Below, one piece after another: positions 19,051 through 27,310 of a DNA stretch of 64,000 nt. The stretch is from Porphyrobacter sp. HT-58-2 (lineage in GTDB: Bacteria > Pseudomonadota > Alphaproteobacteria > Sphingomonadales > Sphingomonadaceae): NCBI RefSeq assembly GCF_002952215.1, contig NZ_CP022600.1:558001-622000 (forward strand). The letters are read 5' to 3'. Every line of letters starts with the position of its first letter. The first letter of the stretch is position 1. The position numbers were made by a program, and so were the translations under genes. The notes under the pieces are model-generated. The model saw only the letters and a list, made by a program, of their open reading frames with translations. It was not told the origin of the DNA and made no database searches.

Positions 19051-20019
19051 TCAACGCGACCACTCGAACCGCACCAGCACGTTCTTCTGGAACACCGAGA
19101 AATTGTCGTCCGACACTAGCCACACCGCTCCGCGCGCCGGATCGGCAACGTCGGGGACGAAGGCGATGCCTTCGAAATTGTCGGCGAACACGCCGCCGCT
19201 CATGCGCTGGATGATTTGCGCGCGCCACACTTCGCCGGCGCGAATCTCAGCCGGATCGGCAATCGCGATCGCCGTGTCGAACCGCGCCGGGAGGGCATAT
19301 TCCACCCGCCGCAGCAGGATCAGCACGCGCCCATCGGGAAGTGCGGTTGCATCGACCGGATCGTAATCAGGCGGCGCGACAAAGCCGAAGGCCAACGGTT
19401 TGCCAGCCTCCACCGGATCCCCGGCAAACAGCAGCGCGGGGTGGATATTGTCGCTCCCGCGCTCTGTTCCTTCGGCCATCACGATAAAGCGGCCGTCCGC
19501 CAGCCGTTCCAGCGTTTCCGGGCCACTATTCGTGCTCCACCGCTGCATTTGTGGCGGGCGTCTGAGCGTTTGGGTGCCATCGGGTGCATAGCGGGCCACG
19601 AGGTTGAAGTTCTCGAACGCACCCCACAAGGTGCCGCTGACCGGATCGCGGGTGACCGCTTCGAGATCGACCAGCTCCTCGCGCGGCCCCATCACGCGTC
19701 CAATATAGCGGAAGCTGCCGGGAACTGCGCGGGGGGCAGAGCCCTTGAGGTCGATGTCGAGCAGGAAGCCCCGGTCGCTCCCCGCGATCAGGCCCGGCCC
19801 ATCGGAGGCCACCAGCGCGGAAAAGCCACCGAACCAGCCATGATCCGAACGCAGCTCCCACGCGCCGGTCAGGGCAAGTTCGCCGGAAACGCCGCGGCGC
19901 TCTGTGATCGGGATGACAGTTACCTCGGCGACATCGCCGCGCTGGCCCGTGGGCGTGCGCAGGAAGGTGCCGGGCGCAAGCCCGATCACCACAAATGACA
20001 GAAGCAGCCAGCGAAGCAT
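19051..20019 (-). CDS. Esterase-like activity of phytase family protein
   Basis: 322 aa with an N-terminal signal/anchor (LRWLLLSFVVIGLAPG) and a phytase-like beta-propeller-type domain: GWFGGFSALVASDGPGLIAGSDRGFLL near residues 60-86, RDPVSGTLWGAFEN, then DNFEGIAF and VWLVSDDNFS at the C-terminus. These motifs define the 'esterase-like activity of phytase' domain; the real substrate is unknown and it is probably periplasmic. It follows the DUF2093 gene by 14 bases, so xseA, DUF2093 and this gene form an operon. Confidence 0.85.
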   Translation of the reverse strand: MLRWLLLSFVVIGLAPGTFLRTPTGQRGDVAEVTVIPITERRGVSGELALTGAWELRSDHGWFGGFSALVASDGPGLIAGSDRGFLLDIDLKGSAPRAVPGSFRYIGRVMGPREELVDLEAVTRDPVSGTLWGAFENFNLVARYAPDGTQTLRRPPQMQRWSTNSGPETLERLADGRFIVMAEGTERGSDNIHPALLFAGDPVEAGKPLAFGFVAPPDYDPVDATALPDGRVLILLRRVEYALPARFDTAIAIADPAEIRAGEVWRAQIIQRMSGGVFADNFEGIAFVPDVADPARGAVWLVSDDNFSVFQKNVLVRFEWSR

Positions 20020-20033
20020 CCGCGCGCGGCGGA

Positions 20034-20243
20034 TCAGGCGCGGTCGATACCGAGCAGGCGCCGCGTCGCGATTTCGGGGGAGGCATAGGCCTCCTGCAGA
20101 TCGGCGCTCCAGTAACGCAGTTCGGCCAGCGGGATCGCCGCCCCGGTAACGGCGCAGAGCACATGATTGCCCGGACGCAGCACCCGGAAGCTGGAGGGGC
20201 CGTAATACAGCTTGGCGGTCTTGTCGGCGGAGGACATCAGCAT
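20034..20243 (-). CDS. DUF2093 domain-containing protein
   Basis: 69-residue protein, almost wholly the DUF2093 domain (YYGPSSFRVLRPGNHVLCAVTGAAIPLAELRYW). It has no assigned function and is regularly found next to xseA in alphaproteobacteria. ATG 20243 or 20237 (MSSADK) may be the start. Confidence 0.85.
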   Translation of the reverse strand: MLMSSADKTAKLYYGPSSFRVLRPGNHVLCAVTGAAIPLAELRYWSADLQEAYASPEIATRRLLGIDRA

Positions 20244-20267
20244 GGCGTTCCCGATAGCAGCTTGTGG

Positions 20268-21734
20268 CTATCCGAACAAATCATCTTGGCGCGGCGGCGC
20301 AGCAGGTCGCGGTTTGGGTGCCGGACGGGGCGAGGGTGGGGGCGGGGTCTCGCCCGGTGCGACGGTCAGTGTGCCGTCGCGGAACTGTACCGTGAGCAGC
20401 GCCTCGTCCACCGCCTCGGCGCGGGTGGTCAGCGCCTTGCCTTCGGACGATCGGATGATCGCATAGCCGCGTTCGAGCGGCTTTTCGGGGTGGAGCTGGC
20501 TCATCACCCGCGTCAGCGCGGCGAGCCGGTCGCTGCCCTGACGCAAGGGCCGCTCGACCAGCGAAGGGGTGAGCCGCGCCCGGTCGAGCCGCCGCTGCGC
20601 CTCGGCGGCGGAGCGCGTCAAAAGGCTGGGCGAGAGCCGCGCGGCGACGCCTGCCAGCCGCTCGCGCCCCTTGGCCGAGCGATCCCCGAGAGCGCGGCGC
20701 AGGCGTTCGGACAGATCATCGAGCCGCTGGGCCTGGGGTTGCAGCAGGTTTTCGGGGCGCGGCAGCAGCCGCGCGCGGGCGGCGAGGCGCTCGCGCCCCA
20801 GCTCGACTGGACGGTAGACCGCGCGGCGCTGGCGGGCGGCGAGATCGGTGAGCGTGAAAGCAAGGTCGGCGCGCACCGGCACCGCCATTTCGGCGGCAGC
20901 CGTGGGCGTGGGCGCGCGGCGATCAGCGGCGAAATCGGCCAGCGTGGTATCGGTCTCATGGCCCACCGCGCTGATCACGGGGATGGTGCATTCGGCGATG
21001 GCGCGGACGACGACCTCTTCGTTGAAGCTCCATAGGTCCTCGATCGACCCGCCCCCACGCGCCACGATCACCACGTCGGGGCGTGGGACGGGGCCTCCGG
21101 GGGCAATCGCGGAGAACCCGCGCACGGCGGCCGCCACCTGCTCGGCTGCGCCATTGCCCTGCACCAGCACCGGCCAGACCAGCACATGCGACGGAAAGCG
21201 GTCCGCCAGCCGGTGGAGAATATCGCGGATCACCGCGCCGGTGGGCGAGGTGACGACGCCGATCACGCGCGGCAGGAACGGCAAGGCGCGCTTGCGGCCC
21301 GCATCGAACAGCCCCTCGGCGGCCAGCCGGGCGCGGGTCTTTTCCAGCAGCGCCAGCAGCGCGCCCTCGCCCGCCAGTTCGAGGCTGTCGATCACGATCT
21401 GATATTTCGAGCGCCCCGGATAGGTCGTCAGCTTGCCGGTGGCGATCACCTCCAGGCCATCTTCGGCGCGGAAATTGAGGCGTGCGGCGTTGCCCTTCCA
21501 CATCACCCCGTCGAGCACCGCGCCTTCGTCTTTCAAGGCGCAATAGAAATGCCCCGAAGCCGCCCGCTTCACGCCGGACAATTCCCCGCGCAGCCGCACG
21601 TAGCCGAAGCGGTCCTCGACCGTGCGCTTCAACAGCGCGGAAATCTCGCTGATGGTCAGCGGCTGGGCGTTGTCGCCCTGCCTTTCGCGCGCTACCAGCC
21701 CGGCATTGTCATCACTGGTTGGCGGAGGGGCCAT
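20268..21734 (-). CDS. xseA: Exodeoxyribonuclease VII large subunit
   Basis: Catalytic subunit of the single-strand-specific nuclease that trims DNA to oligonucleotides in mismatch repair and recombination. 488 aa from ATG 21734. An N-terminal OB fold ([27 protein letters not shown]) is followed by the XseA domain ([59 protein letters not shown]), a long helical arm and a proline-rich tail ending QDDLFG. The start codon is shared base for base with that of divergent purD. A 25-codon upstream extension lies inside purD and is rejected. The small subunit xseB is not in the window. Confidence 0.95.
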   Translation of the reverse strand: MAPPPTSDDNAGLVARERQGDNAQPLTISEISALLKRTVEDRFGYVRLRGELSGVKRAASGHFYCALKDEGAVLDGVMWKGNAARLNFRAEDGLEVIATGKLTTYPGRSKYQIVIDSLELAGEGALLALLEKTRARLAAEGLFDAGRKRALPFLPRVIGVVTSPTGAVIRDILHRLADRFPSHVLVWPVLVQGNGAAEQVAAAVRGFSAIAPGGPVPRPDVVIVARGGGSIEDLWSFNEEVVVRAIAECTIPVISAVGHETDTTLADFAADRRAPTPTAAAEMAVPVRADLAFTLTDLAARQRRAVYRPVELGRERLAARARLLPRPENLLQPQAQRLDDLSERLRRALGDRSAKGRERLAGVAARLSPSLLTRSAAEAQRRLDRARLTPSLVERPLRQGSDRLAALTRVMSQLHPEKPLERGYAIIRSSEGKALTTRAEAVDEALLTVQFRDGTLTVAPGETPPPPSPRPAPKPRPAAPPRQDDLFG

Positions 21735-23025
21735 GAATATCCTGCTTCTGGGTTCGGGAGGCCGCGAACATGCGCTGGCATGGCAGCTGGCGCAATCCCC
21801 GAGCCTCACAAAGCTCTACGCCGCCCCCGGAAATCCCGGCATTGCCGAGGAAGCGGAATGCGTGGCGCTGGACGTAACCGACCACGGCGCGGTGATCGCC
21901 TTCTGCGAGAGCCACGCAATCGGCCTTGTGGTCGTCGGCCCCGAAGCGCCGCTGGTGGATGGCCTGTCCGATAGCCTGCGCGCTGCCGGTGTGCCGGTGT
22001 TCGGCCCCTCGCGGGCGGCAGCGCAGCTGGAGGGCTCGAAGGGCTTCACCAAGGACCTGTGCCAGCGTGCGGGCATCCCGACCGCCGGTTACGTCCGCAC
22101 GAGCAGTCTTGAGGAAGCCCGCGCCGCCCTCACCCGCTTCCAGCCGCCTTACGTGCTCAAGGCCGATGGGCTCGCCGCGGGCAAGGGCGTGGTGATTGCC
22201 GCAACGCTGGCCGAAGCCGAGGAAGCCCTCGCCGACATGTTCGGCGGAGCCTTCGGCGGCGCAGGCGCGCAGGTGGTGATCGAGGAGTTCATGGCGGGCG
22301 AGGAGGCGAGCTTCTTCGCGCTCACCGACGGCACGACCATCGTCCCCTTCGGATCCGCGCAGGATCACAAGCGCGTCGGCGACGGCGACACCGGCCCCAA
22401 CACCGGCGGCATGGGGGCCTACTCCCCCGCTCCGGTGCTGACGCCGGAACTCGAAGCCCGCGTCATGGCCGAGATCATCGAGCCGACGGTGCGCACCATG
22501 CGCGAGGAGGATAACCCCTATCAGGGCGTGCTGTTCGCCGGGCTGATGCTGACAGCCGAAGGCCCCAAGCTGATCGAATACAACGCCCGCTTCGGCGATC
22601 CCGAATGCCAGGTGCTGATGATGATGCTGCGCGATGATCTGGCGTGGATGATGCACCTGTGCGCCACCGGCAAGCTGGATGAACTGGACGCGGAATCGCC
22701 TGAATTCGAGGCAGGCTTTGCGCTGACGGTGATCATGGCCGCCAAGGGCTACCCCGGCACCCCCGAGAAGGGCGGCGCGATCGACCTCGGCGGGCCGCAC
22801 CATGACGGGGTGAAGATCTTCCACGCAGGCACCGCGCTGAAAGACGGCGCGCTGGTGGCGAACGGCGGGCGCGTACTCGCCGTCACCGCGATGGGGCGGA
22901 CCGTCACCGAAGCACAGCGCCTTGCCTATGAAGCGGTCGACCGGATCGACTTCGCAAGCGGCTTCTGCCGCCGCGACATCGGCTGGCGCGAAGTGGCACG
23001 CGAGGCCGCAGGCGAGCGCTCCTGA
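21733..23025 (+). CDS. purD: Phosphoribosylamine-glycine ligase
   Basis: ATP-grasp enzyme of purine synthesis (phosphoribosylamine plus glycine to GAR). 430 aa starting at [17 protein letters not shown]. Motifs include [10 protein letters not shown], the ATP-grasp loops ([14 protein letters not shown]), [22 protein letters not shown] and [17 protein letters not shown] at 21723-21729 is its ribosome binding site and lies within the xseA coding region. It is followed by a gene-free stretch with a strong hairpin. Confidence 0.96.
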   Translation: MNILLLGSGGREHALAWQLAQSPSLTKLYAAPGNPGIAEEAECVALDVTDHGAVIAFCESHAIGLVVVGPEAPLVDGLSDSLRAAGVPVFGPSRAAAQLEGSKGFTKDLCQRAGIPTAGYVRTSSLEEARAALTRFQPPYVLKADGLAAGKGVVIAATLAEAEEALADMFGGAFGGAGAQVVIEEFMAGEEASFFALTDGTTIVPFGSAQDHKRVGDGDTGPNTGGMGAYSPAPVLTPELEARVMAEIIEPTVRTMREEDNPYQGVLFAGLMLTAEGPKLIEYNARFGDPECQVLMMMLRDDLAWMMHLCATGKLDELDAESPEFEAGFALTVIMAAKGYPGTPEKGGAIDLGGPHHDGVKIFHAGTALKDGALVANGGRVLAVTAMGRTVTEAQRLAYEAVDRIDFASGFCRRDIGWREVAREAAGERS

Positions 23026-23433
23026 GGCGCGCGCTTGCACGGACCCACCCCCAGCCCCTCCCGCAAGCGGGAGGGGAGCGAGACTTGGCGGGCCGCAGGC
23101 TCGCTTAGTCGCAGCGGGGTGGGCATGGCGCGGCGTCCAAAAGCCCGCAACTTCCAACAAGCAGCGGCCTCGCTCGATCCCGAAAGCGGCAGGGCGGCTT
23201 TTCTCCGCTTCTGAAAAATTCCTGCCGTTCGGCTATCGACCCCAAGTCAGACGTGCGGTCGCCACCAAAGAGTTCCTGAAAGCGGCCACGCGTCCATGAA
23301 GCTCGGAACAGCTGAATTTGGGACAAACCGGCCAATCGAAATTGCATTCCTGAACGACTGCTTCGGCCGTATCCGGCGGTTCGTAAGGCCGAAACGTTGC
23401 AGTTTCCTAGAGGAGGTGCTTATCGAGCGGTAG
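23026..23433. other. Gene-free stretch between purD and the acyl-CoA ligase gene
   Basis: About 400 bases without a convincing coding frame. It contains the hairpin at 23055-23076 and one copy of the 12-mer CCCGAAAGCGGC (23179-23190) that recurs at 32827 and 32888 on the other side of the catabolic cluster. Confidence 0.7.
23055..23076 (+). terminator. GC-rich perfect hairpin after purD
   Basis: CCCCTCCCGC and GCGGGAGGGG around AA; in RNA this is an 8-9 bp stem with a GCAA-type loop. No T-run follows. It could end purD transcription or be a dispersed intergenic repeat. Confidence 0.6.
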
Positions 23434-24948
23434 TCAGGCAGAGATACCCGGGGTTTGGCGAAGATTCATCTTCATTAGCTTGCCAGTGGCGTTCCGCGGA
23501 AGCGCGTTCAGAAAGACCACCGACTTGGGGACCTTGTATGCAGCAAGGCTTTTTCGACAGGCACCAAGCACTTGTTCGGCGGTCGGGCCAGCATCAGGGA
23601 TGGGCACAACAAAGGCCATCAGCGCCTCGCCCCATTCGGGATCAGAGCGCCCCACAACGGCGCACTCGGCCACACCATCCAGAGCTTCGATCACGTTCTC
23701 GATCTCGCGCGGATACACATTCATGCCTCCCGTGATGATCATGTCTTTCTTGCGGTCGGTGATGGTGATGTAGCCATCATCATCGCGGATGCCGATGTCG
23801 CCGACTGTGATCCAGCCATCGACTAGGGTGGCCTGCGTTTCGTCCGGGCGGTTAAGGTAACCGTTGAAGGCGTAGGGACCACGGCAAAACAGCTCGCCCG
23901 GCTCGCCCGCTTCGGTGATCGACCCATCCTCGCGGCGCAATTCGATCTCGATGCAGGAGAACGCCCGGCCGACACTGCGCGGCCGGCGCAACAGTTCGTG
24001 CGGCCTTATGTTGGTGACGATACCGGCCTCGGTCGAGCCATAGGTTTCGTGCAGCAGGCCTTCTCCGAAATAGCTGACGGCTGTTTGCTTGAGCGGCGGC
24101 GGTAGGGCTGCCGCGTTTGATATGATGGTGCGCAGTGCGTGCTGGCCGCGGTATTGTTCGAGCAGGCCCGGTTCGGCGGAAAACAGCCGGTGGAGATGGG
24201 TCGGCACGACGAAGATGCCCGTCGGGCGAAAGCGATCGAGCGCGTCAAGCAGGTGCGCAGGGTTCGCCGAGTAAGCTAGCGTGCAGCGCCCGCCATTGTA
24301 GAGCGGTGCGAGCGCGAAGGCGAGGCCGGCACCATGGCACATCGGCGCAAGGGCGAGGAAATGATCGTCGCGGCCGAAACACATATACTCCGCAGCCATC
24401 GCCCCGAACATGAGGCACCGGCTGCGATGCGGCAGCAAGACGCCTTTGGGACACCCCGTGGTGCCAGAGGTATAGGCAATCGCGAAGGTGTCCGTCTCTG
24501 CGACCGAGACCGGCAGCATAGCACTGTCGGCGCGGGCAATTGCGGCTTCGTATTCTGGGCCGATGCGCAGGGTGGCCGGACTGTCGCCGGGGAGCGCCAG
24601 ACCGTCGGCGGCGATGACAAGGCGAGGGCGGCAATCCGCAAAGATCATCCCCAGTTCTTCGCTGGAAAGCAGAGGGTTGAGAGTGGCGACGATAATCCCG
24701 CGCTCGCTCAGGCCTGCCACGATCTCCGGGTATTCGATGCAGTTTGGCGCGACCAGCGCGACCACATCGCCTTGGCTCAGCCCATGCGCGGCGGCCATGC
24801 GGCCCACGCAGTCCATGCGTGTGACCAGGCTGGCATAGGTCAGGCTCGCCCCGGACGTGTCGTCGAGGGCGATCTTGTCAGGCGCGCCGGCCGCTGCGCA
24901 GCGAATGCCGCGCCCGATGGTCAGACCGGTAAACCCGGACGCGGTCAT
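23434..24948 (-). CDS. AMP-dependent acyl-CoA synthetase/ligase
   Basis: Adenylate-forming ligase, 504 aa from ATG 24948, that activates a carboxylic acid to its CoA thioester. Motifs: the P-loop YTSGTTGCPKGVLL, the A5 motif LHETYGSTEAG, the DGWITVGDIG region, DRKKDMIITGGMNVYPREIE and the C-terminal catalytic lysine context RNATGKLMKM. The substrate is not evident from sequence; the operon context suggests a product of a ring- or ketoacid-degrading pathway. It follows the amidohydrolase gene by 4 bases and is the last gene of the cluster. Confidence 0.92.
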   Translation of the reverse strand: MTASGFTGLTIGRGIRCAAAGAPDKIALDDTSGASLTYASLVTRMDCVGRMAAAHGLSQGDVVALVAPNCIEYPEIVAGLSERGIIVATLNPLLSSEELGMIFADCRPRLVIAADGLALPGDSPATLRIGPEYEAAIARADSAMLPVSVAETDTFAIAYTSGTTGCPKGVLLPHRSRCLMFGAMAAEYMCFGRDDHFLALAPMCHGAGLAFALAPLYNGGRCTLAYSANPAHLLDALDRFRPTGIFVVPTHLHRLFSAEPGLLEQYRGQHALRTIISNAAALPPPLKQTAVSYFGEGLLHETYGSTEAGIVTNIRPHELLRRPRSVGRAFSCIEIELRREDGSITEAGEPGELFCRGPYAFNGYLNRPDETQATLVDGWITVGDIGIRDDDGYITITDRKKDMIITGGMNVYPREIENVIEALDGVAECAVVGRSDPEWGEALMAFVVPIPDAGPTAEQVLGACRKSLAAYKVPKSVVFLNALPRNATGKLMKMNLRQTPGISA

Positions 24949-24952
24949 GACA

Positions 24953-25828
24953 TCACCCCGCCATCCGCTGTGCCAGCGAGGGGAACACCGCCAGAGCATT
25001 GTCGCGCATCACCTGCGCAAAGCTCTCCTCGCGCAGGCCGAATGCTTCTACCTCGGCCCGCCCACGGCGCGGATCGATCACCGGCCAGTCGGTGCCGAAC
25101 AGCACCTTGTGGCTGCCGTAGGAATTCATGTAGTGGACCAGTGATGCGGGCAGGTGCCGCGGCGCATAAGCGTCGATGCCGATGAACACGTTGGCGTGCT
25201 TCCAGGCCATCGCGATCATCTCGTCGGCCCACGGCGTGCCGACATGGATGCCGATCAGCTTCAGCTCGGGGAAATCAATCGCAATCCGGTCCAGCAGGAT
25301 GGGCCGCGCAACCGATGGCAGGCGCACGTCCTTCTGATAGATGAGGTTCTGCCCGACCTGCATCATGATGGGAATGTCGAGCTCGCAGCATTTGGCGTAG
25401 ATCGGATACCACTGCGCCGCATCAGGTGGCAGAGCAAACCAGTGCGGATAGGAATGGGCACCGACAAAGCCCAGTTCCTTCACCGCAAATTCGAGGTCGC
25501 GCAATTGCGCCATGCCACGGGTCGGATCGACGCCGGCGAGGCCCGAAAAGCGGGTTGGATGCGCGGCGACATAGTCGGCGATCTGGCCGTAGGGGACCTC
25601 GAACGATCCCTTGCGCAACGGATCACCGGCGCGCACCGCGATCAGCAGGGCGTGATCAACGCAGGCTTCGTCCATCATTTCCAGATGCTGTTCGATTGAC
25701 AGCCCGCCGCGGATCGCCGGGGGCATCCGCACCTGCTCCATGAAGTTTGCATCATATCCGGTTTGGCCCTTGCTCACCTCCTGCGGGGTGAAGGGGTTCA
25801 TTACGATGTCGATTGCGCCAAGGTTCAT
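24953..25828 (-). CDS. Amidohydrolase family (amidohydro_2/ACMSD-like) protein
   Basis: 291 aa TIM-barrel protein of the amidohydrolase_2 family, which includes decarboxylases and hydrolases acting on aromatic-ring products. Seen: GFVGAHSYPHWFALPPD, ELKLIGIHVGTPWADE, IGIDAY and LFGTDWPVIDP (the usual metal-ligand Asp). The N-terminal HxH of metal-binding members is absent; the protein begins MNLGAIDIVMNPFTPQ. Either an N-terminal metal ligand has been lost or this subgroup binds metal differently. It sits between the DUF1330-like and acyl-CoA ligase genes. Confidence 0.85.
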   Translation of the reverse strand: MNLGAIDIVMNPFTPQEVSKGQTGYDANFMEQVRMPPAIRGGLSIEQHLEMMDEACVDHALLIAVRAGDPLRKGSFEVPYGQIADYVAAHPTRFSGLAGVDPTRGMAQLRDLEFAVKELGFVGAHSYPHWFALPPDAAQWYPIYAKCCELDIPIMMQVGQNLIYQKDVRLPSVARPILLDRIAIDFPELKLIGIHVGTPWADEMIAMAWKHANVFIGIDAYAPRHLPASLVHYMNSYGSHKVLFGTDWPVIDPRRGRAEVEAFGLREESFAQVMRDNALAVFPSLAQRMAG

Positions 25829-25848
25829 GGTTCGTCCGGTCTCGACCG

Positions 25849-26490
25849 TCAGCCGATGGTTTCTGGGATGAGCGCCACTTCAAAGCGGCCGATATCGATC
25901 CGCAAGGGAATGGCATCGCGTTGATATCGCTCGCTCATCCAGAACCGTTCGGCGATCCCACGGCTGGGCCAGCGGCTGATGGCGAAGATCGCCTCGTCCC
26001 AGCTTCCCGACAAAACCTCGACTGATCCGCCAAGGTCAAAGACGGTGTAATAGGCACCCAGATCGAACATCATCGGCAGCAGGATGTCGCGATACTGGTC
26101 CATCCGGTCCTGATCGCGGCCTGTGCCTTCGATCAGCATCAGCACGGGGCCGTCTTCTTCCGCGAAGGGGACATTGGCCTTTGTCGGTATCGCCGGATCG
26201 GGAAACCCTTCAGCCGCCACCGCGCCGGTCAACAGTGCCAGCGGCGCGGCTGGCATCGCAATCAGTTCGACCGGCATTGCCGCAAAAGCGTCGCGTGCGG
26301 CGTCATTGTCGGCAAAGGGCAGGATCATGGTGTGGGCGGCCACGCTGCCGGGTTCCAGCAACGCCACTTCGTGCAGGCGTGCGGCGCCTGCAACCGGGTG
26401 CCGTTCGGCAACCGCTTCGCGAAATTCCCGGAACAGGATATCGGGCGCGTTCGATCGGATGACGAGAAAGGCCCCGGCCACATCAGTCAT
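25849..26490 (-). CDS. DUF1330-like dimeric alpha-beta barrel protein
   Basis: 213 aa from ATG 26490, which overlaps the stop of the alpha/beta hydrolase gene by 8 bases. The C-terminal half (FDLGGSVEVLSGSWDEAIF, then RWPSRGIAERFWMSERYQ) matches the DUF1330 ferredoxin-like fold. The N-terminal half (AFLVIRSNAPDILFREFREAVAERHP) looks like a second, diverged copy. The function is unknown; such barrels often act as small monooxygenases, isomerases or binding proteins in aromatic degradation. The 52-codon upstream extension falls inside the neighbouring gene and is rejected. Confidence 0.7.
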   Translation of the reverse strand: MTDVAGAFLVIRSNAPDILFREFREAVAERHPVAGAARLHEVALLEPGSVAAHTMILPFADNDAARDAFAAMPVELIAMPAAPLALLTGAVAAEGFPDPAIPTKANVPFAEEDGPVLMLIEGTGRDQDRMDQYRDILLPMMFDLGAYYTVFDLGGSVEVLSGSWDEAIFAISRWPSRGIAERFWMSERYQRDAIPLRIDIGRFEVALIPETIG

Positions 26491-27295
26491 GCACGAACTC
26501 CGCCAGCAGTGCGTTGAACCTTTCGGGCTGCTCGTAGAACGGGGAATGCCCGGCGTCGTCGAACCGCACCAGCCGCGCTCCCGGCACCTGCCCTGCAATC
26601 CACTCACCAAGTTCGCTGGGAATGGGGACGTTGTTGAAGCGGCCATAGATCAGCAGGGTCGGCAGATCGATACCGGCCAGATCGGCACGGTAATCGGCGG
26701 CGATCATGTCTTCCACATAGGCGATGGCCGCTGCCGTCGGCGTCAGCCAGGCCTGCGCCTGCATCCGCGCCATTTCGGCATTGCCGGGCATGGTGCCGAA
26801 GGCCCCGGACAGGAACCCGGTTAAGGGTTCGCGGCTGTGCCGGCACGCTTCCACAAAGCCGCTGGCTGCCTCTGGCGGAAAATTACCGAAGGTGGGGTGG
26901 TCCCATCCAGGCGCGTTGGTCAATTTCACCTGCGCCTCGATGATCGCCAGTCGGCGCAGGCGATGATTGCCATGGCGGCGCCGGTATTCGAACATCACCA
27001 TTGCGCCGAATGCAACGCCGGCCAACGTGCAGTCCTGAAGGTCGAGCGCATCGAGTACTTCCTTCAGATCGTCGGCACACTGGCTGATCGAATGCGGGCC
27101 AAGCGGCTTGCCCGATTGCCCATGGCTACGATGGTCGATGGCGATCACCCGGCAGCCTTGCGCCAAGACGGCAAGGTTTTGCGTCCAGAAACCATCGACC
27201 GTCAGCATCAGCCCGTGCAGCAGAACCAGTAAGGGGCCGTGACCCTGATCTGTGTAGTAGATCGGCATCCCATCGACCGCAGTTACATAGGCCAT
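26483..27295 (-). CDS. Alpha/beta hydrolase fold protein lacking the nucleophile serine
   Basis: 270 aa alpha/beta hydrolase. Oxyanion HG (LLHGLML) near residue 26, the DHRSHGQSGKP strand, an acid residue in LIYGRFNNVPIP and a terminal histidine in DDAGHSPFYEQPERFN. The nucleophile elbow, normally GxSxG, reads GVAFGA: the codon is GCA, alanine. A classical esterase or C-C hydrolase would be inactive with this residue, so it may be a decarboxylase-, dioxygenase- or lyase-type member, or a binding protein. Gene spacing (15 bases to the TonB receptor gene, 8-base overlap downstream) places it in the operon. Confidence 0.85.
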   Translation of the reverse strand: MAYVTAVDGMPIYYTDQGHGPLLVLLHGLMLTVDGFWTQNLAVLAQGCRVIAIDHRSHGQSGKPLGPHSISQCADDLKEVLDALDLQDCTLAGVAFGAMVMFEYRRRHGNHRLRRLAIIEAQVKLTNAPGWDHPTFGNFPPEAASGFVEACRHSREPLTGFLSGAFGTMPGNAEMARMQAQAWLTPTAAAIAYVEDMIAADYRADLAGIDLPTLLIYGRFNNVPIPSELGEWIAGQVPGARLVRFDDAGHSPFYEQPERFNALLAEFVHD

Positions 27296-27310
27296 GTGCG
27301 CCTCCAGCGA

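Noticed and set aside
21712..23160. 482-codon minus-strand open frame
   Set aside because: Antisense to purD and running into the intergenic hairpin.
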